From contig NZ_CP110629.1 of the NCBI RefSeq assembly GCF_026153455.1, positions 248,001-312,000 on the forward strand: a DNA stretch of 64,000 nt. Direction: 5' to 3'. Position 1 is the stretch's first letter. Each line of letters begins with the position of its first letter. This document shows positions 8,504-17,112 of this stretch, in pieces. Source of the DNA: Marinimicrobium sp. C6131 (GTDB lineage Bacteria > Pseudomonadota > Gammaproteobacteria > Pseudomonadales > Cellvibrionaceae). A program made the translations under genes and the position numbers. The notes under the pieces were generated by a model. It had not been told where the DNA came from. It did no database searches and saw only the letters and a program-made list of their open reading frames with translations.

Positions 8504-8528
8504 AAAAACCGATAGTCAATCGGTTTTT
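8504..8528. promoter_or_regulatory. Inverted repeat, candidate BlaI operator
   Basis: Perfect 10-bp arms (8504-8513 and 8519-8528, AAAAACCGAT and its complement) are separated by 5 bases in the divergent gap between the blaI-type gene and murJ. On the minus strand the centre reads TTGACT (8519-8514), a good -35 for the operon, although I see no convincing -10 17 bp further on. A repressor bound here would cover the -35. A terminator is unlikely because both flanking genes start, rather than end, at this gap. Confidence 0.5.
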
Positions 8529-8605
8529 GTGTGACGGGCTGCGCTATCTCTCAAGGGTCGGAGTGTGGATAATGCGCCTGTCAATGCCGAGGATCAGGAA
8601 CGACT

Positions 8606-10204
8606 GTGTCAGACATTCAACCATCCCCTGCCGCACCCGTGAAGCGTGCCCCCAGCCTGTTGCGCTCCAGCTCGCTGGTCAGTGCCTTTACCATGCTCTC
8701 CCGAGTGCTCGGGCTGGTGCGGGATATGGTGTTTGCCCGGGTCATCGGCGCGGGGGCCGGGGCCGATGCCTTTTTCGTGGCCTTCAAAATCCCCAACTTC
8801 ATGCGCCGGTTGTTTGCCGAGGGCGCCTTTGCCCAGGCGTTTGTGCCGGTGCTGTCGGAATATCGACAGCGAGGACCTCACGAGGCGGTGAAAGCACTGG
8901 TGGACCGCGTGGCCGGTTGCCTCGGATTGGTGCTGGTCTCGGTGACGGTACTGGCGGTGGTGGGGGCGCCATTGGTGACCGGGTTGTTTGCGCCAGGCTT
9001 TTGGCTCAATGACCCGGACAAGTATGCCCTGACGGTGGATATGGTGCGGGTGACCTTTCCCTACCTGCTACTGATTTCCCTGACCGGCTTTGCCGGCGCT
9101 ATCCTCAACAGCTATGACCGCTTTGCGATACCCGCCTTTACCCCGGTGTTGCTGAATCTCAGCCTGATTCTGGCGGCCTTGATGGTGGCCCCCACTATTG
9201 AGACGCCGGCCTATGCGCTGGCCTGGGGGGTGCTGGGAGCGGGCGTGGTGCAGCTCCTGTTCCAGCTGCCGTTTCTACAGCGGGTACACCTGTTGCCGGC
9301 ACCCAAGGTGGACTGGCGGGATCCGGGCGTCAAGCGCATTCTCTGGTTGATGGCACCGGCCCTGTTTGGTGTGTCGGTCAGCCAGATCAACCTGCTGTTG
9401 GATACGGTGCTGGCCTCGTTCCTGCCCACGGGCAGCGTCTCCTGGCTCTATTACTCAGACCGTCTGGTGGAGTTGCCCCTGGGGGTGTTTGGCATCGCCC
9501 TGGCGACGGTGATCACCCCGAGCCTGTCCCGTCAGCACGCCGCCGAAGACCCCGAGACCTTCAGCCATACACTGGACTGGGCGGTGAGAAGCGTCCTGTT
9601 GCTGGCGCTGCCCGCGACCCTGGCGTTGATGCTCTTGGCCGAGCCTATCCTGATGACGCTGTTTCAGTATGGCGAAACCACCGTGCGGGACATGCAGATG
9701 GCTTCCTACAGTCTTCGGGCCTATGCGTTGGGGCTGCTGGCCTTTATGTTGATCAAAGTGTTGGCGCCGGGCTATTTCGCTCGCCAGGATATGAAAACCC
9801 CGGTGCGCATCGGTATTTACGCCATGCTCGCCAATATGCTGCTCAATGTGGTTTTCGTGTTACCGCTCTACCTGGTTTTCAATATCGGGCACGTCGGGCT
9901 GGCGCTGGCCACGGCGGTTTCCGCTTATCTGAATGCGTATTTGCTCTTCCGTGGTTTGCGTCGGCTCGGCGTCTACCGTCGAGAACCCGGTTGGGCTCGT
10001 CGATTGCTGGCCTTCGGTGGCGCCAACGCTGTCATGGTGGCGGCACTGATGGGAGGACTGTCGGCCTGGGGGGGCTGGCAGGACTGGTTCTGGTGGCAGA
10101 GAGGCTGGCGTCTGGCGGTGTTGTGCGTTCTCGGGCTGGCGGTATATGGCGTGAGTTTGCGCATATTTGGTATCAAGTTCAGTGAATTTCGCTCGAACCA
10201 CTGA
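8606..10204 (+). CDS. murJ: Lipid II flippase MurJ
   Basis: A 532-residue polytopic inner-membrane protein of the MOP superfamily that flips lipid II to the periplasmic side for peptidoglycan synthesis. The N-terminal signature (SAFTMLSRVLGLVRDMVFA, then GADAFFVAFKIPNFMRRLFAEGAF) is characteristic, and about 14 hydrophobic helices follow. Start is GTG at 8606 with an upstream GGATCAGGA. The length matches MurJ of pseudomonads (about 510-530). As in Pseudomonas, it lies just ahead of ribF-ileS-lspA, here separated from ribF by a FapA-family gene. Assignment is secure. Confidence 0.96.
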   Translation: MSDIQPSPAAPVKRAPSLLRSSSLVSAFTMLSRVLGLVRDMVFARVIGAGAGADAFFVAFKIPNFMRRLFAEGAFAQAFVPVLSEYRQRGPHEAVKALVDRVAGCLGLVLVSVTVLAVVGAPLVTGLFAPGFWLNDPDKYALTVDMVRVTFPYLLLISLTGFAGAILNSYDRFAIPAFTPVLLNLSLILAALMVAPTIETPAYALAWGVLGAGVVQLLFQLPFLQRVHLLPAPKVDWRDPGVKRILWLMAPALFGVSVSQINLLLDTVLASFLPTGSVSWLYYSDRLVELPLGVFGIALATVITPSLSRQHAAEDPETFSHTLDWAVRSVLLLALPATLALMLLAEPILMTLFQYGETTVRDMQMASYSLRAYALGLLAFMLIKVLAPGYFARQDMKTPVRIGIYAMLANMLLNVVFVLPLYLVFNIGHVGLALATAVSAYLNAYLLFRGLRRLGVYRREPGWARRLLAFGGANAVMVAALMGGLSAWGGWQDWFWWQRGWRLAVLCVLGLAVYGVSLRIFGIKFSEFRSNH

Positions 10205-10243
10205 AAACTGGCAGTTTGAGGCGTATGTGCTACGATTGTTGAC

Positions 10244-11986
10244 ATGGGCGACAATCGTAAATCCACACCGCCTGGTGCGCCCGCTTCTGAAAAGGGCACT
10301 CCAGCCCCTCAAGAGGCGCCGGCCCCCGCCGGATCTGCCTCGGCGAACCCGCGCGCGGCCCAACTGAACCCATGCGCCATCACGCTTTCGATGGATGAAC
10401 CCCGTGGCCTGCTGCAGGGGCGGCTGGAGCCGTCGACCGAGGAGCAGCCCTGGGATCTCGATCGCCTCAGAGTGCGTTTGGCAGAGGCGGGGTATGGTGA
10501 ATGGTTCGCTCCGCAAGCCACCCTTGAGTCGGCGGTGCAGCAGGCCAACAACGGCCGTTGCGGGGATCTGGTTCTGGCCGAGCGCCGCGATGCCCGGACG
10601 GAATGGCGCATTGCCGAGGACCGCCAGGCGGCCTTTCTGACCCTTCACCCGGCGTGGGGCGGGCACAAGCTGACCCGGGAGGCCCTGCTCAAGGAGCTGT
10701 TGGCGCAGGGTGTCGTCAAGACCTGTATCCACCTGCGAGCCCTGACCCATGCCGCCGAGGCGGGGCACGCCGAATCCATGTGTGTGGCCCGGGCTCGCCT
10801 GCCCCAGCCGGGTGAGGACGCCCGTTTTGTGTCTTTGGTAGCGCGGGACGATCAACTGGCATTGCAGGAGGATGATCAAGGGCGCGTTGATCTGCATCAT
10901 CTGCACGAGTTCGTGGTGGTGGATCCGGGCATCCCCCTGCTGCGCCGTATTCCCGCGACCCAGGGCGAGCCGGGCGAAGATGTCATGGGGCAACCCCTGA
11001 TGCCGACGCCGGGTCGTGCTCGGAGCTTCGATTCCCAGAATGATGGGGTTGCCCCGGACCCGGACGATGCCAACGTGCTACGGGCCGCCATCAGGGGGCA
11101 CCCCGTGTTTTCATCCAGCGGCGTACGGGTGGACCCCACCTTGCGCCTCAAAGCGGTGGATGTTTCCACGGGCAGTATCGACTTTGAGGGCTCGGTGGAG
11201 GTGGCGGGGGATGTCGCTAGCGGTTTTGTTCTCAACGCAACGGGAGACATTCTGATCCGCGGGATGGTTGAAAAAGCCGATATTCGCGCCGGTGGTAATC
11301 TTACGGTGCTTGGCGGAGTTGTGGGGGAGGAGGTGGGTCGACGCCACGATGGCGACCTGCGGTTGCGAACACACCTCACCTCTGGCGGAACACTGAGCGC
11401 GAAATTTATCAATCTGGCGTATGTTAACGTCCGCTATGATCTGCTGGTGCGCGAGTATGCCCTGCAGTGCCGGCTGGTGGCGGGACGGGACATCAGCCTT
11501 GGGCAACCGACGGGCAAAGGCAGCCTCATCGGGGGTAGCGCCAGCGCCGGCCGGGCGCTGGTGGCCAATACCTTGGGCAGCGAGGCCGGAGTCGCCACCG
11601 AAGTGTCCGTGGGGCGCCCCAACCGCCGGCGTCGCCTGGTGGGGCAGCTCAAAGAAGCCTTGACGCTGTGCGAGCACAACTGGCAGCGGGTGTGCGACAC
11701 CCTGGATTGTATCCAGCGGGGGGAGATGGCCACGCCGCCCACCGATAAACTGAAACGACTTTATGCGACCCGGGACTCACTGCGGGCGCGCCGCCAGAGA
11801 ATCCGTGGATTGATCGACCGCCTGGTGGGGGCTCGGCAAAGTGCCAGGCCCAGTCGGGTAGAGGTCAAAAAGCGTCAGCATGCCAACCTCAGCCTCAACA
11901 TTGACGGCGTTCGCCGCTACTTCAATACCGAACATGGTCCCTCGTGCTGGCACAGGCAAGGCGCCGAACTGGTGCGCGGCTCCTGA
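10244..11986 (+). CDS. FapA-family (DUF342) polymer-like protein
   Basis: A 580-residue cytosolic protein. The N-terminal 45 residues are Pro/Ala-rich and disordered. The core, about residues 200-440, matches the FapA/DUF342 pattern: VVVDPGIPLLRRIPATQGEPG, then repeated beta-helix turns such as GSIDFEGSVEVAGDV, GDILIRGMVEKADIRAGGNL and SLIGGSASAGRALVA. An arginine-rich helical region closes the protein. The family is widespread in proteobacteria but its biochemical role is not settled, so no function is assigned. It starts 39 bp after murJ and may be cotranscribed with it. The ribosome site is weak, so the exact start is uncertain. Confidence 0.82.
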   Translation: MGDNRKSTPPGAPASEKGTPAPQEAPAPAGSASANPRAAQLNPCAITLSMDEPRGLLQGRLEPSTEEQPWDLDRLRVRLAEAGYGEWFAPQATLESAVQQANNGRCGDLVLAERRDARTEWRIAEDRQAAFLTLHPAWGGHKLTREALLKELLAQGVVKTCIHLRALTHAAEAGHAESMCVARARLPQPGEDARFVSLVARDDQLALQEDDQGRVDLHHLHEFVVVDPGIPLLRRIPATQGEPGEDVMGQPLMPTPGRARSFDSQNDGVAPDPDDANVLRAAIRGHPVFSSSGVRVDPTLRLKAVDVSTGSIDFEGSVEVAGDVASGFVLNATGDILIRGMVEKADIRAGGNLTVLGGVVGEEVGRRHDGDLRLRTHLTSGGTLSAKFINLAYVNVRYDLLVREYALQCRLVAGRDISLGQPTGKGSLIGGSASAGRALVANTLGSEAGVATEVSVGRPNRRRRLVGQLKEALTLCEHNWQRVCDTLDCIQRGEMATPPTDKLKRLYATRDSLRARRQRIRGLIDRLVGARQSARPSRVEVKKRQHANLSLNIDGVRRYFNTEHGPSCWHRQGAELVRGS

Positions 11987-12013
11987 ATCGGTCTTCCCCC
12001 CAAGCCCTAGTCA

Positions 12014-12071
12014 CCTCTTACTCCAGCCCGCCCGCTCCTGTACCTCTTACCCCCACCCGCCCGCTCCTGTA
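12014..12071. repeat. Tandem duplication of a 29-bp unit upstream of ribF
   Basis: Two adjacent 29-bp copies (12014-12042 and 12043-12071) begin CCTCTTAC and end CCCGCCCGCTCCTGTA; they differ at only a few bases in the middle. The second copy ends inside a -10-like TATACT (12070-12075), so the duplication has placed two near-identical pyrimidine-rich blocks just upstream of the probable ribF promoter start. Confidence 0.8.
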
Positions 12072-12075
12072 TACT
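12047..12075 (+). promoter_or_regulatory. Possible sigma-70 promoter for ribF
   Basis: The -10 hexamer TATACT (12070-12075) matches consensus at five of six bases, but the -35 17 bp upstream (TTACCC) matches at only three. It lies 45 bp before the ribF GTG. No FMN riboswitch-like structure is apparent. Confidence 0.35.
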
Positions 12076-12120
12076 CACGCGTTTTGTAAAGTCGACTGAG
12101 CGAGGCGAGCGGGCATCACT

Positions 12121-13080
12121 GTGAAACCGGCCCCCAAAGAGTTCATCCGCGGGCTGCACAACCTGCGCCCCCGACACCGGGGCTGCGTGGCGACCATCGG
12201 CACCTTCGATGGCGTGCACCTCGGCCACCGGGCCATTCTGCGCCAGCTGACCGACGCCGCCGAACAGCACCAGCAGCCCGCCGTGGCCATCATATTCGAG
12301 CCCCAACCGCACGAATACTTCGCCCGCGAACGGGCCCCGGCCAGGCTGATGCGACTGCGGGAAAAAATCCAGGCCCTGTTCAGCGCCGGCGTCCAGCGGA
12401 TACTGTGCCTGCGCTTCAACGAAGAACTGCGCAGCCTCACCGCCCAGCAGTTCATCGACCGCATACTGGTGCAAGGCCTCGGCATCCACCACCTGGTCGT
12501 GGGCGACGACTTCCGCTTCGGCTGCGACCGCGCCGGCGACTTCGAACTGCTCACCGCCGTGGGCCGGGAACAAGGCTTCACCGTCAGCGACACCTGCACC
12601 CTGGAACACGCCGGGGCGCGAATCAGCAGCACCCGCATCCGCCAGGCCCTGGAAGCGGGCGAATTCGGCCTCGCCGAACAACTGTTCGGCCACCCCTACC
12701 GCATCGGCGGACGGGTCGGCTACGGCAAACAACTGGGCCGACAACTGGGCGTACCCACCGCCAACGTGCAACTGCGACGCTACCGCTCGCCCCTGCACGG
12801 CGTCTTCGCCATCACCGCCCACCGGGCCGATGGCAGCGCCCACCCGGGCGTCGCCAACGTCGGCGTACGCCCCACCGTCAGCGGCTCCACCCGGCCGATC
12901 CTTGAAGTCCACCTGCTGGACTTCACCGGGAACCTCTACGGGGAGCGCATCGACGTGGAATTTCACCGCAAACTGCGGGAAGAACAGAAGTTTGAATCGA
13001 TCGACAAACTGCAAGAGCAACTGCAGAAAGATATTGCAGAAGCAAAACAGTTTTTTAAGCAAGGTAAAGGGACACACTGA
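12121..13080 (+). CDS. ribF: Bifunctional riboflavin kinase / FAD synthetase
   Basis: A 319-residue enzyme that phosphorylates riboflavin to FMN and adenylylates FMN to FAD. The N-terminal nucleotidyltransferase domain carries GTFDGVHLGH (residues 27-36) and the ARISSTRIRQALEAG motif; the C-terminal flavokinase domain carries LGVPTANVQL and GVANVGVRPTV, closing with the HLLDF...LYG and EQKFES elements. The GTG start at 12121 gives an N-terminus colinear with E. coli RibF (FIRGLHNL). It is followed by ileS-lspA-fkpB-ispH, the conserved gammaproteobacterial cluster. Codon use here is extremely C-rich at third positions and produces long false frames on both strands. Confidence 0.96.
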   Translation: MKPAPKEFIRGLHNLRPRHRGCVATIGTFDGVHLGHRAILRQLTDAAEQHQQPAVAIIFEPQPHEYFARERAPARLMRLREKIQALFSAGVQRILCLRFNEELRSLTAQQFIDRILVQGLGIHHLVVGDDFRFGCDRAGDFELLTAVGREQGFTVSDTCTLEHAGARISSTRIRQALEAGEFGLAEQLFGHPYRIGGRVGYGKQLGRQLGVPTANVQLRRYRSPLHGVFAITAHRADGSAHPGVANVGVRPTVSGSTRPILEVHLLDFTGNLYGERIDVEFHRKLREEQKFESIDKLQEQLQKDIAEAKQFFKQGKGTH

Positions 13081-13086
13081 ACTCAG

Positions 13087-13230
13087 AATTTGGCACGGAG
13101 GCCCGAAGCGGGTAAAGCCTTCCCGGACCGTGGAGCCGGGGACCGGCGATTCGAGCCCCCAGGGATGGGTTTACGGCGTGTCCGGGAAGGCTTTACCCGC
13201 TTCGGGCCGGACTTAAATTTGGCACGAAGG
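13087..13230. repeat. Long palindromic element between ribF and ileS
   Basis: Perfect 28-bp inverted repeats (13100-13127 and 13181-13208, starting GGCCCGAAGCGGG) flank a 53-bp centre. A near-identical 15-bp direct repeat (AATTTGGCACGGAGG at 13087-13101 and AATTTGGCACGAAGG at 13216-13230, one mismatch) brackets the whole. No open frame of substance lies inside. This architecture resembles a non-autonomous repeat (REP/MITE-like) with possible target duplication, or it could form a large RNA hairpin ahead of ileS. A second, smaller hairpin (CTGTGG...CCACAG, 13233-13253) follows. Confidence 0.8.
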
Positions 13231-13323
13231 TTCTGTGGTGGGCGACCCCACAGCGGGCCGAACCGACTTACGAAGCACCACAAACAGACGTGAAAGCCAC
13301 AAATACTTGGCGAACTGACGATT

Positions 13324-16122
13324 ATGAGCGACTACAAAGCAACCCTGAATCTGCCCCACACCGCCTTCGCCATGAAGGCCAACCTGGCACAGCGCGAGCC
13401 CGAAATGCTCAAACGCTGGCAGAAAGACGATCTTTACCAGCAAATCCGAAAGGCGCGCTCTGGTCGGGAGCAATTCATCCTGCACGACGGCCCCCCCTAC
13501 GCCAATGGTGACATTCACATCGGCCACGCCGTCAACAAAATTCTGAAAGACATCATCGTCAAAAGCAAAACCCTCAGCGGCTTTGACGCCCCCTACGTGC
13601 CCGGCTGGGACTGCCACGGCCTGCCCATCGAACACAACGTCGAGAAAAAGCACGGCAAAGCCGGCGTCAAACTCGATCACAAAGCCTTCCGGCAAAAATG
13701 CCGCGACTACGCTGCACGTCAGGTCAAAGGCCAGAAAGAAGACTTCATCCGCCTGGGCGTGCTCGGTGAGTGGGACAATCCCTACCTCACCATGGACTAC
13801 AAATTCGAAGCCGACATCATCCGCTCGCTCGGCAAAATCGCCGACCAAGGCCACCTGCACAAAGGCTTCAAGCCCGTCTACTGGAGTGTCGTGGGCGGCT
13901 CCGCCCTGGCCGAAGCCGAAGTTGAGTATCAGGACAAAACCTCCTACTCCATCGACGTCAAGTTCGCCTTCACCGATCAGCACGCCCTGGAACACGCCGT
14001 ACCGGGCCTGACCGGCAGCGGCGACGTGTCGCTGGTGATTTGGACCACCACCCCCTGGACACTGCCCGCCAATCAGGCCGTCAGCGTCAATCCGGAACTG
14101 GACTACGTCGTGGTACAGGTCGGTGATGAGCGACTGCTGGTGGCCGAAGCGCTGCTCGAATCGGTGATGCAGCGGGCCGGGCAGGAGGACTACAAAGTGG
14201 TCGGGCGGACGCCGGGCAAGGAGCTGGAAAACCTGCAGGTGCACCATCCGTTCTACGCCCGGCAGGTGCCGGTCATCTGTGGTGACCACGTCACCACCGA
14301 CGCCGGTACCGGCTGCGTACACACCGCCCCGGACCATGGCATGGATGACTTCGTGGTGGGTCAGAAATACGGCATCGGGACCCTGAACTACATCGACGAC
14401 AACGGCCTGTATCGCGACAGCGTGGAGATCTTTGCCGGCGAGCACGTCTACAAAGTGGACGAAAAGGTCGTCGCCCTGCTGGAAGAAAAGGGCGCCCTGC
14501 TGGCCCAGGGTAAAATCACCCACAGCTTCCCTCATTGCTGGCGCACCAAAACTCCGCTGATCTTCCGGGCCACACCCCAGTGGTTCGTGAGTATGACCAA
14601 GAACCAGCTGCGCGAGCAGGTGAGCGATGCGGTCGATCAGGTGCAATGGGTGCCGGATTGGGGGCGCGCGCGCATCGACTCCATGCTGGCCTCCTCGCCG
14701 GACTGGTGTATCTCACGTCAGCGCACCTGGGGTGTGCCCATTGCTCTGTTCGTTCACAAGGAAACCGGTGATCTGCACCCGGAAACGCCGGCATTGATCG
14801 AAGCGGTGGCCAAAAAAGTCGAGCAGGACGGGATGGACGCCTGGTTCGACCTGGATGCCGCCGAATTGCTGGGCGACGATGCCGAGCGCTACCAGAAGGT
14901 CACCGATACCCTGGATGTCTGGTTCGACTCCGGGGTGACCCATTTTGCGGTACTGCAGCAGCGCGGTTATCTGCGCTACCCGGCGGACCTGTACCTGGAA
15001 GGCTCGGATCAGCATCGCGGCTGGTTTCAGTCCTCCCTGAAAACCGCCATGGCCATGAACGGTACGCCGCCCTATAAAACCGTACTGACTCACGGCTTCA
15101 CCGTGGATGCTCAGGGCCGGAAAATGTCCAAGTCTGTGGGCAACGTGGTGCCGCCCCAGAAAGTCATGAAAGAGCTGGGCGCCGATGTCCTGCGCCTGTG
15201 GGTGGCCGCCACGGATTTCAGTGGCGAGATGAGCGTCTCCGATGAGATCCTCAAGCGCACCGCCGACTCTTACCGTCGCATCCGCAATACCACCCGTTTC
15301 ATGCTGTCCAATCTGAACGGGTTCGAGCCTTCTGAACACGCTGTGGCACCAGAGAAAATGGTGGCCCTGGACCGCTGGATCGTCGGACGCGCCGCGGAGC
15401 TGCAGGCCGACATCATCAATGCCTACGACCAGTATCAGTTCCACCTGATTTACCAGAAGCTGCACAACTTCTGCGTAGTGGAGCTGGGCGGTTTCTATCT
15501 GGACATCATCAAGGACCGCCAGTACACCACCCAGGCGGACAGTCTGGCGCGGCGTTCGGCCCAGACCGCGCTCTATCACGTCACTGAAGCCATGGTGCGC
15601 TGGATTGCACCGATTTTGAGCTTCACCGCCGATGAGATCTGGCCGTTGGTGCCCGGTGAGCGTCAGGGACCGGTGTTTGCGGCTGAATGGTACGCGCTGC
15701 CCGACGCCGGGGAGTCCGAATTCAGCGAAGAGGATTGGCACCAGATTGCCGAAGTCAAAGATGCCGTGAACAAGGTGCTGGAAACCCAGCGCGCCAATGG
15801 TGTGATTGGTGGCGCTCTGGGCGCGGAAGTGACTCTGTTTGCCGACGACGACCTGCGAGCCGTGCTGCAGAAACTGGGCGACGAGCTGCGTTTCGTGCTG
15901 ATCACCTCCACCGCTCAGGTGCGCCCGCTCGATGAGGCCACGGAAGCGGAATTGACGGACGTTGAGGGACTGAAGGTCGCGGTGGAAAAATCCAGCTACG
16001 ACAAGTGCGAACGCTGCTGGCATCACCGGGCCGATGTGGGCAGCGTCGCCCAGCACCCGACCCTGTGCGTCCGTTGTGTGGACAACGTCGAAGGGCAGGG
16101 TGAGGAACGCCACTATGCTTAA
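13324..16122 (+). CDS. ileS: Isoleucyl-tRNA synthetase
   Basis: A 932-residue class I aminoacyl-tRNA synthetase that charges tRNA-Ile. It shows the HIGH motif in PPYANGDIHIGHA (His65-His68), the KMSKS motif in GRKMSKSVGNV (about residues 600-604), the CP1 editing domain between them, and a C-terminal zinc module with CERCW and CVRCV cysteine pairs. This is the bacterial type I enzyme of normal length. The lspA start codon overlaps its end by 8 bp, so the two are probably translationally coupled. The ATG at 13324 fits the family N-terminus (MSDYKATLNLP). Confidence 0.97.
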   Translation: MSDYKATLNLPHTAFAMKANLAQREPEMLKRWQKDDLYQQIRKARSGREQFILHDGPPYANGDIHIGHAVNKILKDIIVKSKTLSGFDAPYVPGWDCHGLPIEHNVEKKHGKAGVKLDHKAFRQKCRDYAARQVKGQKEDFIRLGVLGEWDNPYLTMDYKFEADIIRSLGKIADQGHLHKGFKPVYWSVVGGSALAEAEVEYQDKTSYSIDVKFAFTDQHALEHAVPGLTGSGDVSLVIWTTTPWTLPANQAVSVNPELDYVVVQVGDERLLVAEALLESVMQRAGQEDYKVVGRTPGKELENLQVHHPFYARQVPVICGDHVTTDAGTGCVHTAPDHGMDDFVVGQKYGIGTLNYIDDNGLYRDSVEIFAGEHVYKVDEKVVALLEEKGALLAQGKITHSFPHCWRTKTPLIFRATPQWFVSMTKNQLREQVSDAVDQVQWVPDWGRARIDSMLASSPDWCISRQRTWGVPIALFVHKETGDLHPETPALIEAVAKKVEQDGMDAWFDLDAAELLGDDAERYQKVTDTLDVWFDSGVTHFAVLQQRGYLRYPADLYLEGSDQHRGWFQSSLKTAMAMNGTPPYKTVLTHGFTVDAQGRKMSKSVGNVVPPQKVMKELGADVLRLWVAATDFSGEMSVSDEILKRTADSYRRIRNTTRFMLSNLNGFEPSEHAVAPEKMVALDRWIVGRAAELQADIINAYDQYQFHLIYQKLHNFCVVELGGFYLDIIKDRQYTTQADSLARRSAQTALYHVTEAMVRWIAPILSFTADEIWPLVPGERQGPVFAAEWYALPDAGESEFSEEDWHQIAEVKDAVNKVLETQRANGVIGGALGAEVTLFADDDLRAVLQKLGDELRFVLITSTAQVRPLDEATEAELTDVEGLKVAVEKSSYDKCERCWHHRADVGSVAQHPTLCVRCVDNVEGQGEERHYA

Positions 16123-16594
16123 ATCCGCTTGGCGTTGGTACGCCCTGGCAATTGCCGTGATCGCGCTGGACCAGATCAGCAAACACTGGGTATCCGCCGC
16201 ACTCACCTATGGCGAGCCCGTGGTGTTCACGCCGTTTTTCAACTTCACCCTGCTGCACAACCCCGGCGCGGCGTTCAGCTTTCTGAGTGATGCCGGGGGT
16301 TGGCAGCGGTGGTTCTTTACCGTGGTGGCCGCCGTGGTCAGCGTGGTGCTGGTGATCTGGCTGGCGCGGGTGAGCGAAAAACGCTACGAGGCGTTGGCGC
16401 TTGCGCTGATTCTGGGCGGTGCTATCGGCAATCTGTACGACCGGGTGGTGCTGGGCTATGTGGTGGATTTTATCGTGGTGCACTATCAGGATTATTACTG
16501 GCCGGCCTTCAATATCGCCGATTCGGCCATTACCGTCGGCGCCGCCCTGTTGATCCTGGATATGTTATTTGGCAAGGACAAACGTCATGACTGA
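16115..16594 (+). CDS. lspA: Lipoprotein signal peptidase II
   Basis: A 159-residue inner-membrane aspartic protease that removes signal peptides from prolipoproteins after lipidation. Four transmembrane helices are visible, with the conserved NPGAAFSF segment and the catalytic pair Asp118 (VVDF) and Asp136 (FNIADSA). The start is the ATG at 16115, which gives the usual MLKSAWRWYALA opening; it overlaps the end of ileS by 8 bp, and its own end overlaps fkpB by 8 bp. Its substrates in this window would include BamD and the lipoproteins of the metal-efflux operon and the mannan island. Confidence 0.96.
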   Translation: MLKSAWRWYALAIAVIALDQISKHWVSAALTYGEPVVFTPFFNFTLLHNPGAAFSFLSDAGGWQRWFFTVVAAVVSVVLVIWLARVSEKRYEALALALILGGAIGNLYDRVVLGYVVDFIVVHYQDYYWPAFNIADSAITVGAALLILDMLFGKDKRHD

Positions 16595-17039
16595 ACAGCT
16601 GCCCGTGGGGCCCGGGACCACCGTCACGCTCCACTTTTCCCTGCGCCTGGAAGATGGCGAGGAAATCGACTCGAACTTTGATAAAGACCCGGCGACCTTC
16701 ACCGTCGGTGACGGTAATCTGCTGCCCGGGTTTGAAAAAGTGCTGTTTGGCCTCATGCCGGGTGACCAGCAGGAATTCACCATTCCGCCCGAGGATGGTT
16801 TCGGTCAGCACAACCCGAGCAATATGCAGGAAATGCCCCGGGATCAGTTCGGCCCCGATATCGAGCTGGAAGAGGGCCTGATGCTCTCCTTCGCCGACGC
16901 GCAGAAGGCCGAGTTGCCCGGCGTGGTGCGGGAATTCGACGATCAGCGGGTGCTGATCGATTTCAACCATCCGCTGGCTGGGCGGGATATCCTGTTCAAA
17001 GTGGCGGTTTTGAACGTCGAGCCGGCTCAGGTACACTGA
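16587..17039 (+). CDS. fkpB: FKBP-type peptidyl-prolyl cis-trans isomerase, SlpA/FkpB type
   Basis: A 150-residue cytosolic prolyl isomerase of the SlyD-like FKBP class. It shows LHFSLRLEDGEEIDS, the VGDGNLLPGFEKVLFGL core and the acidic insert-in-flap region (PPEDGFGQHNPSN) typical of SlpA. The ATG at 16587 overlaps the lspA stop; a longer start six codons upstream is possible but would extend the overlap. Its place between lspA and ispH is the conserved gammaproteobacterial arrangement. No His-rich tail like that of SlyD is present. Confidence 0.94.
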   Translation: MTEQLPVGPGTTVTLHFSLRLEDGEEIDSNFDKDPATFTVGDGNLLPGFEKVLFGLMPGDQQEFTIPPEDGFGQHNPSNMQEMPRDQFGPDIELEEGLMLSFADAQKAELPGVVREFDDQRVLIDFNHPLAGRDILFKVAVLNVEPAQVH

Positions 17040-17112
17040 ACACCTGCGCCGACCGTCGGCGCTCACTTTGCGCGGGCCCCGCCCGCCGGAACCTCTCAGG
17101 TTGTCTGACACT

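Noticed and set aside
12000..12120. FMN riboswitch upstream of ribF
   Set aside because: The conserved FMN aptamer segments were not found, and the region is a tandem duplication with a promoter-like end.
14713..16206. Long minus-strand frame across ileS
   Set aside because: Antisense shadow of a well-supported ileS/lspA pair; no ribosome site or family resemblance. The same applies to 13213-14646, 12007-13077, 38119-39111, 51785-52852 and 9860-10993.
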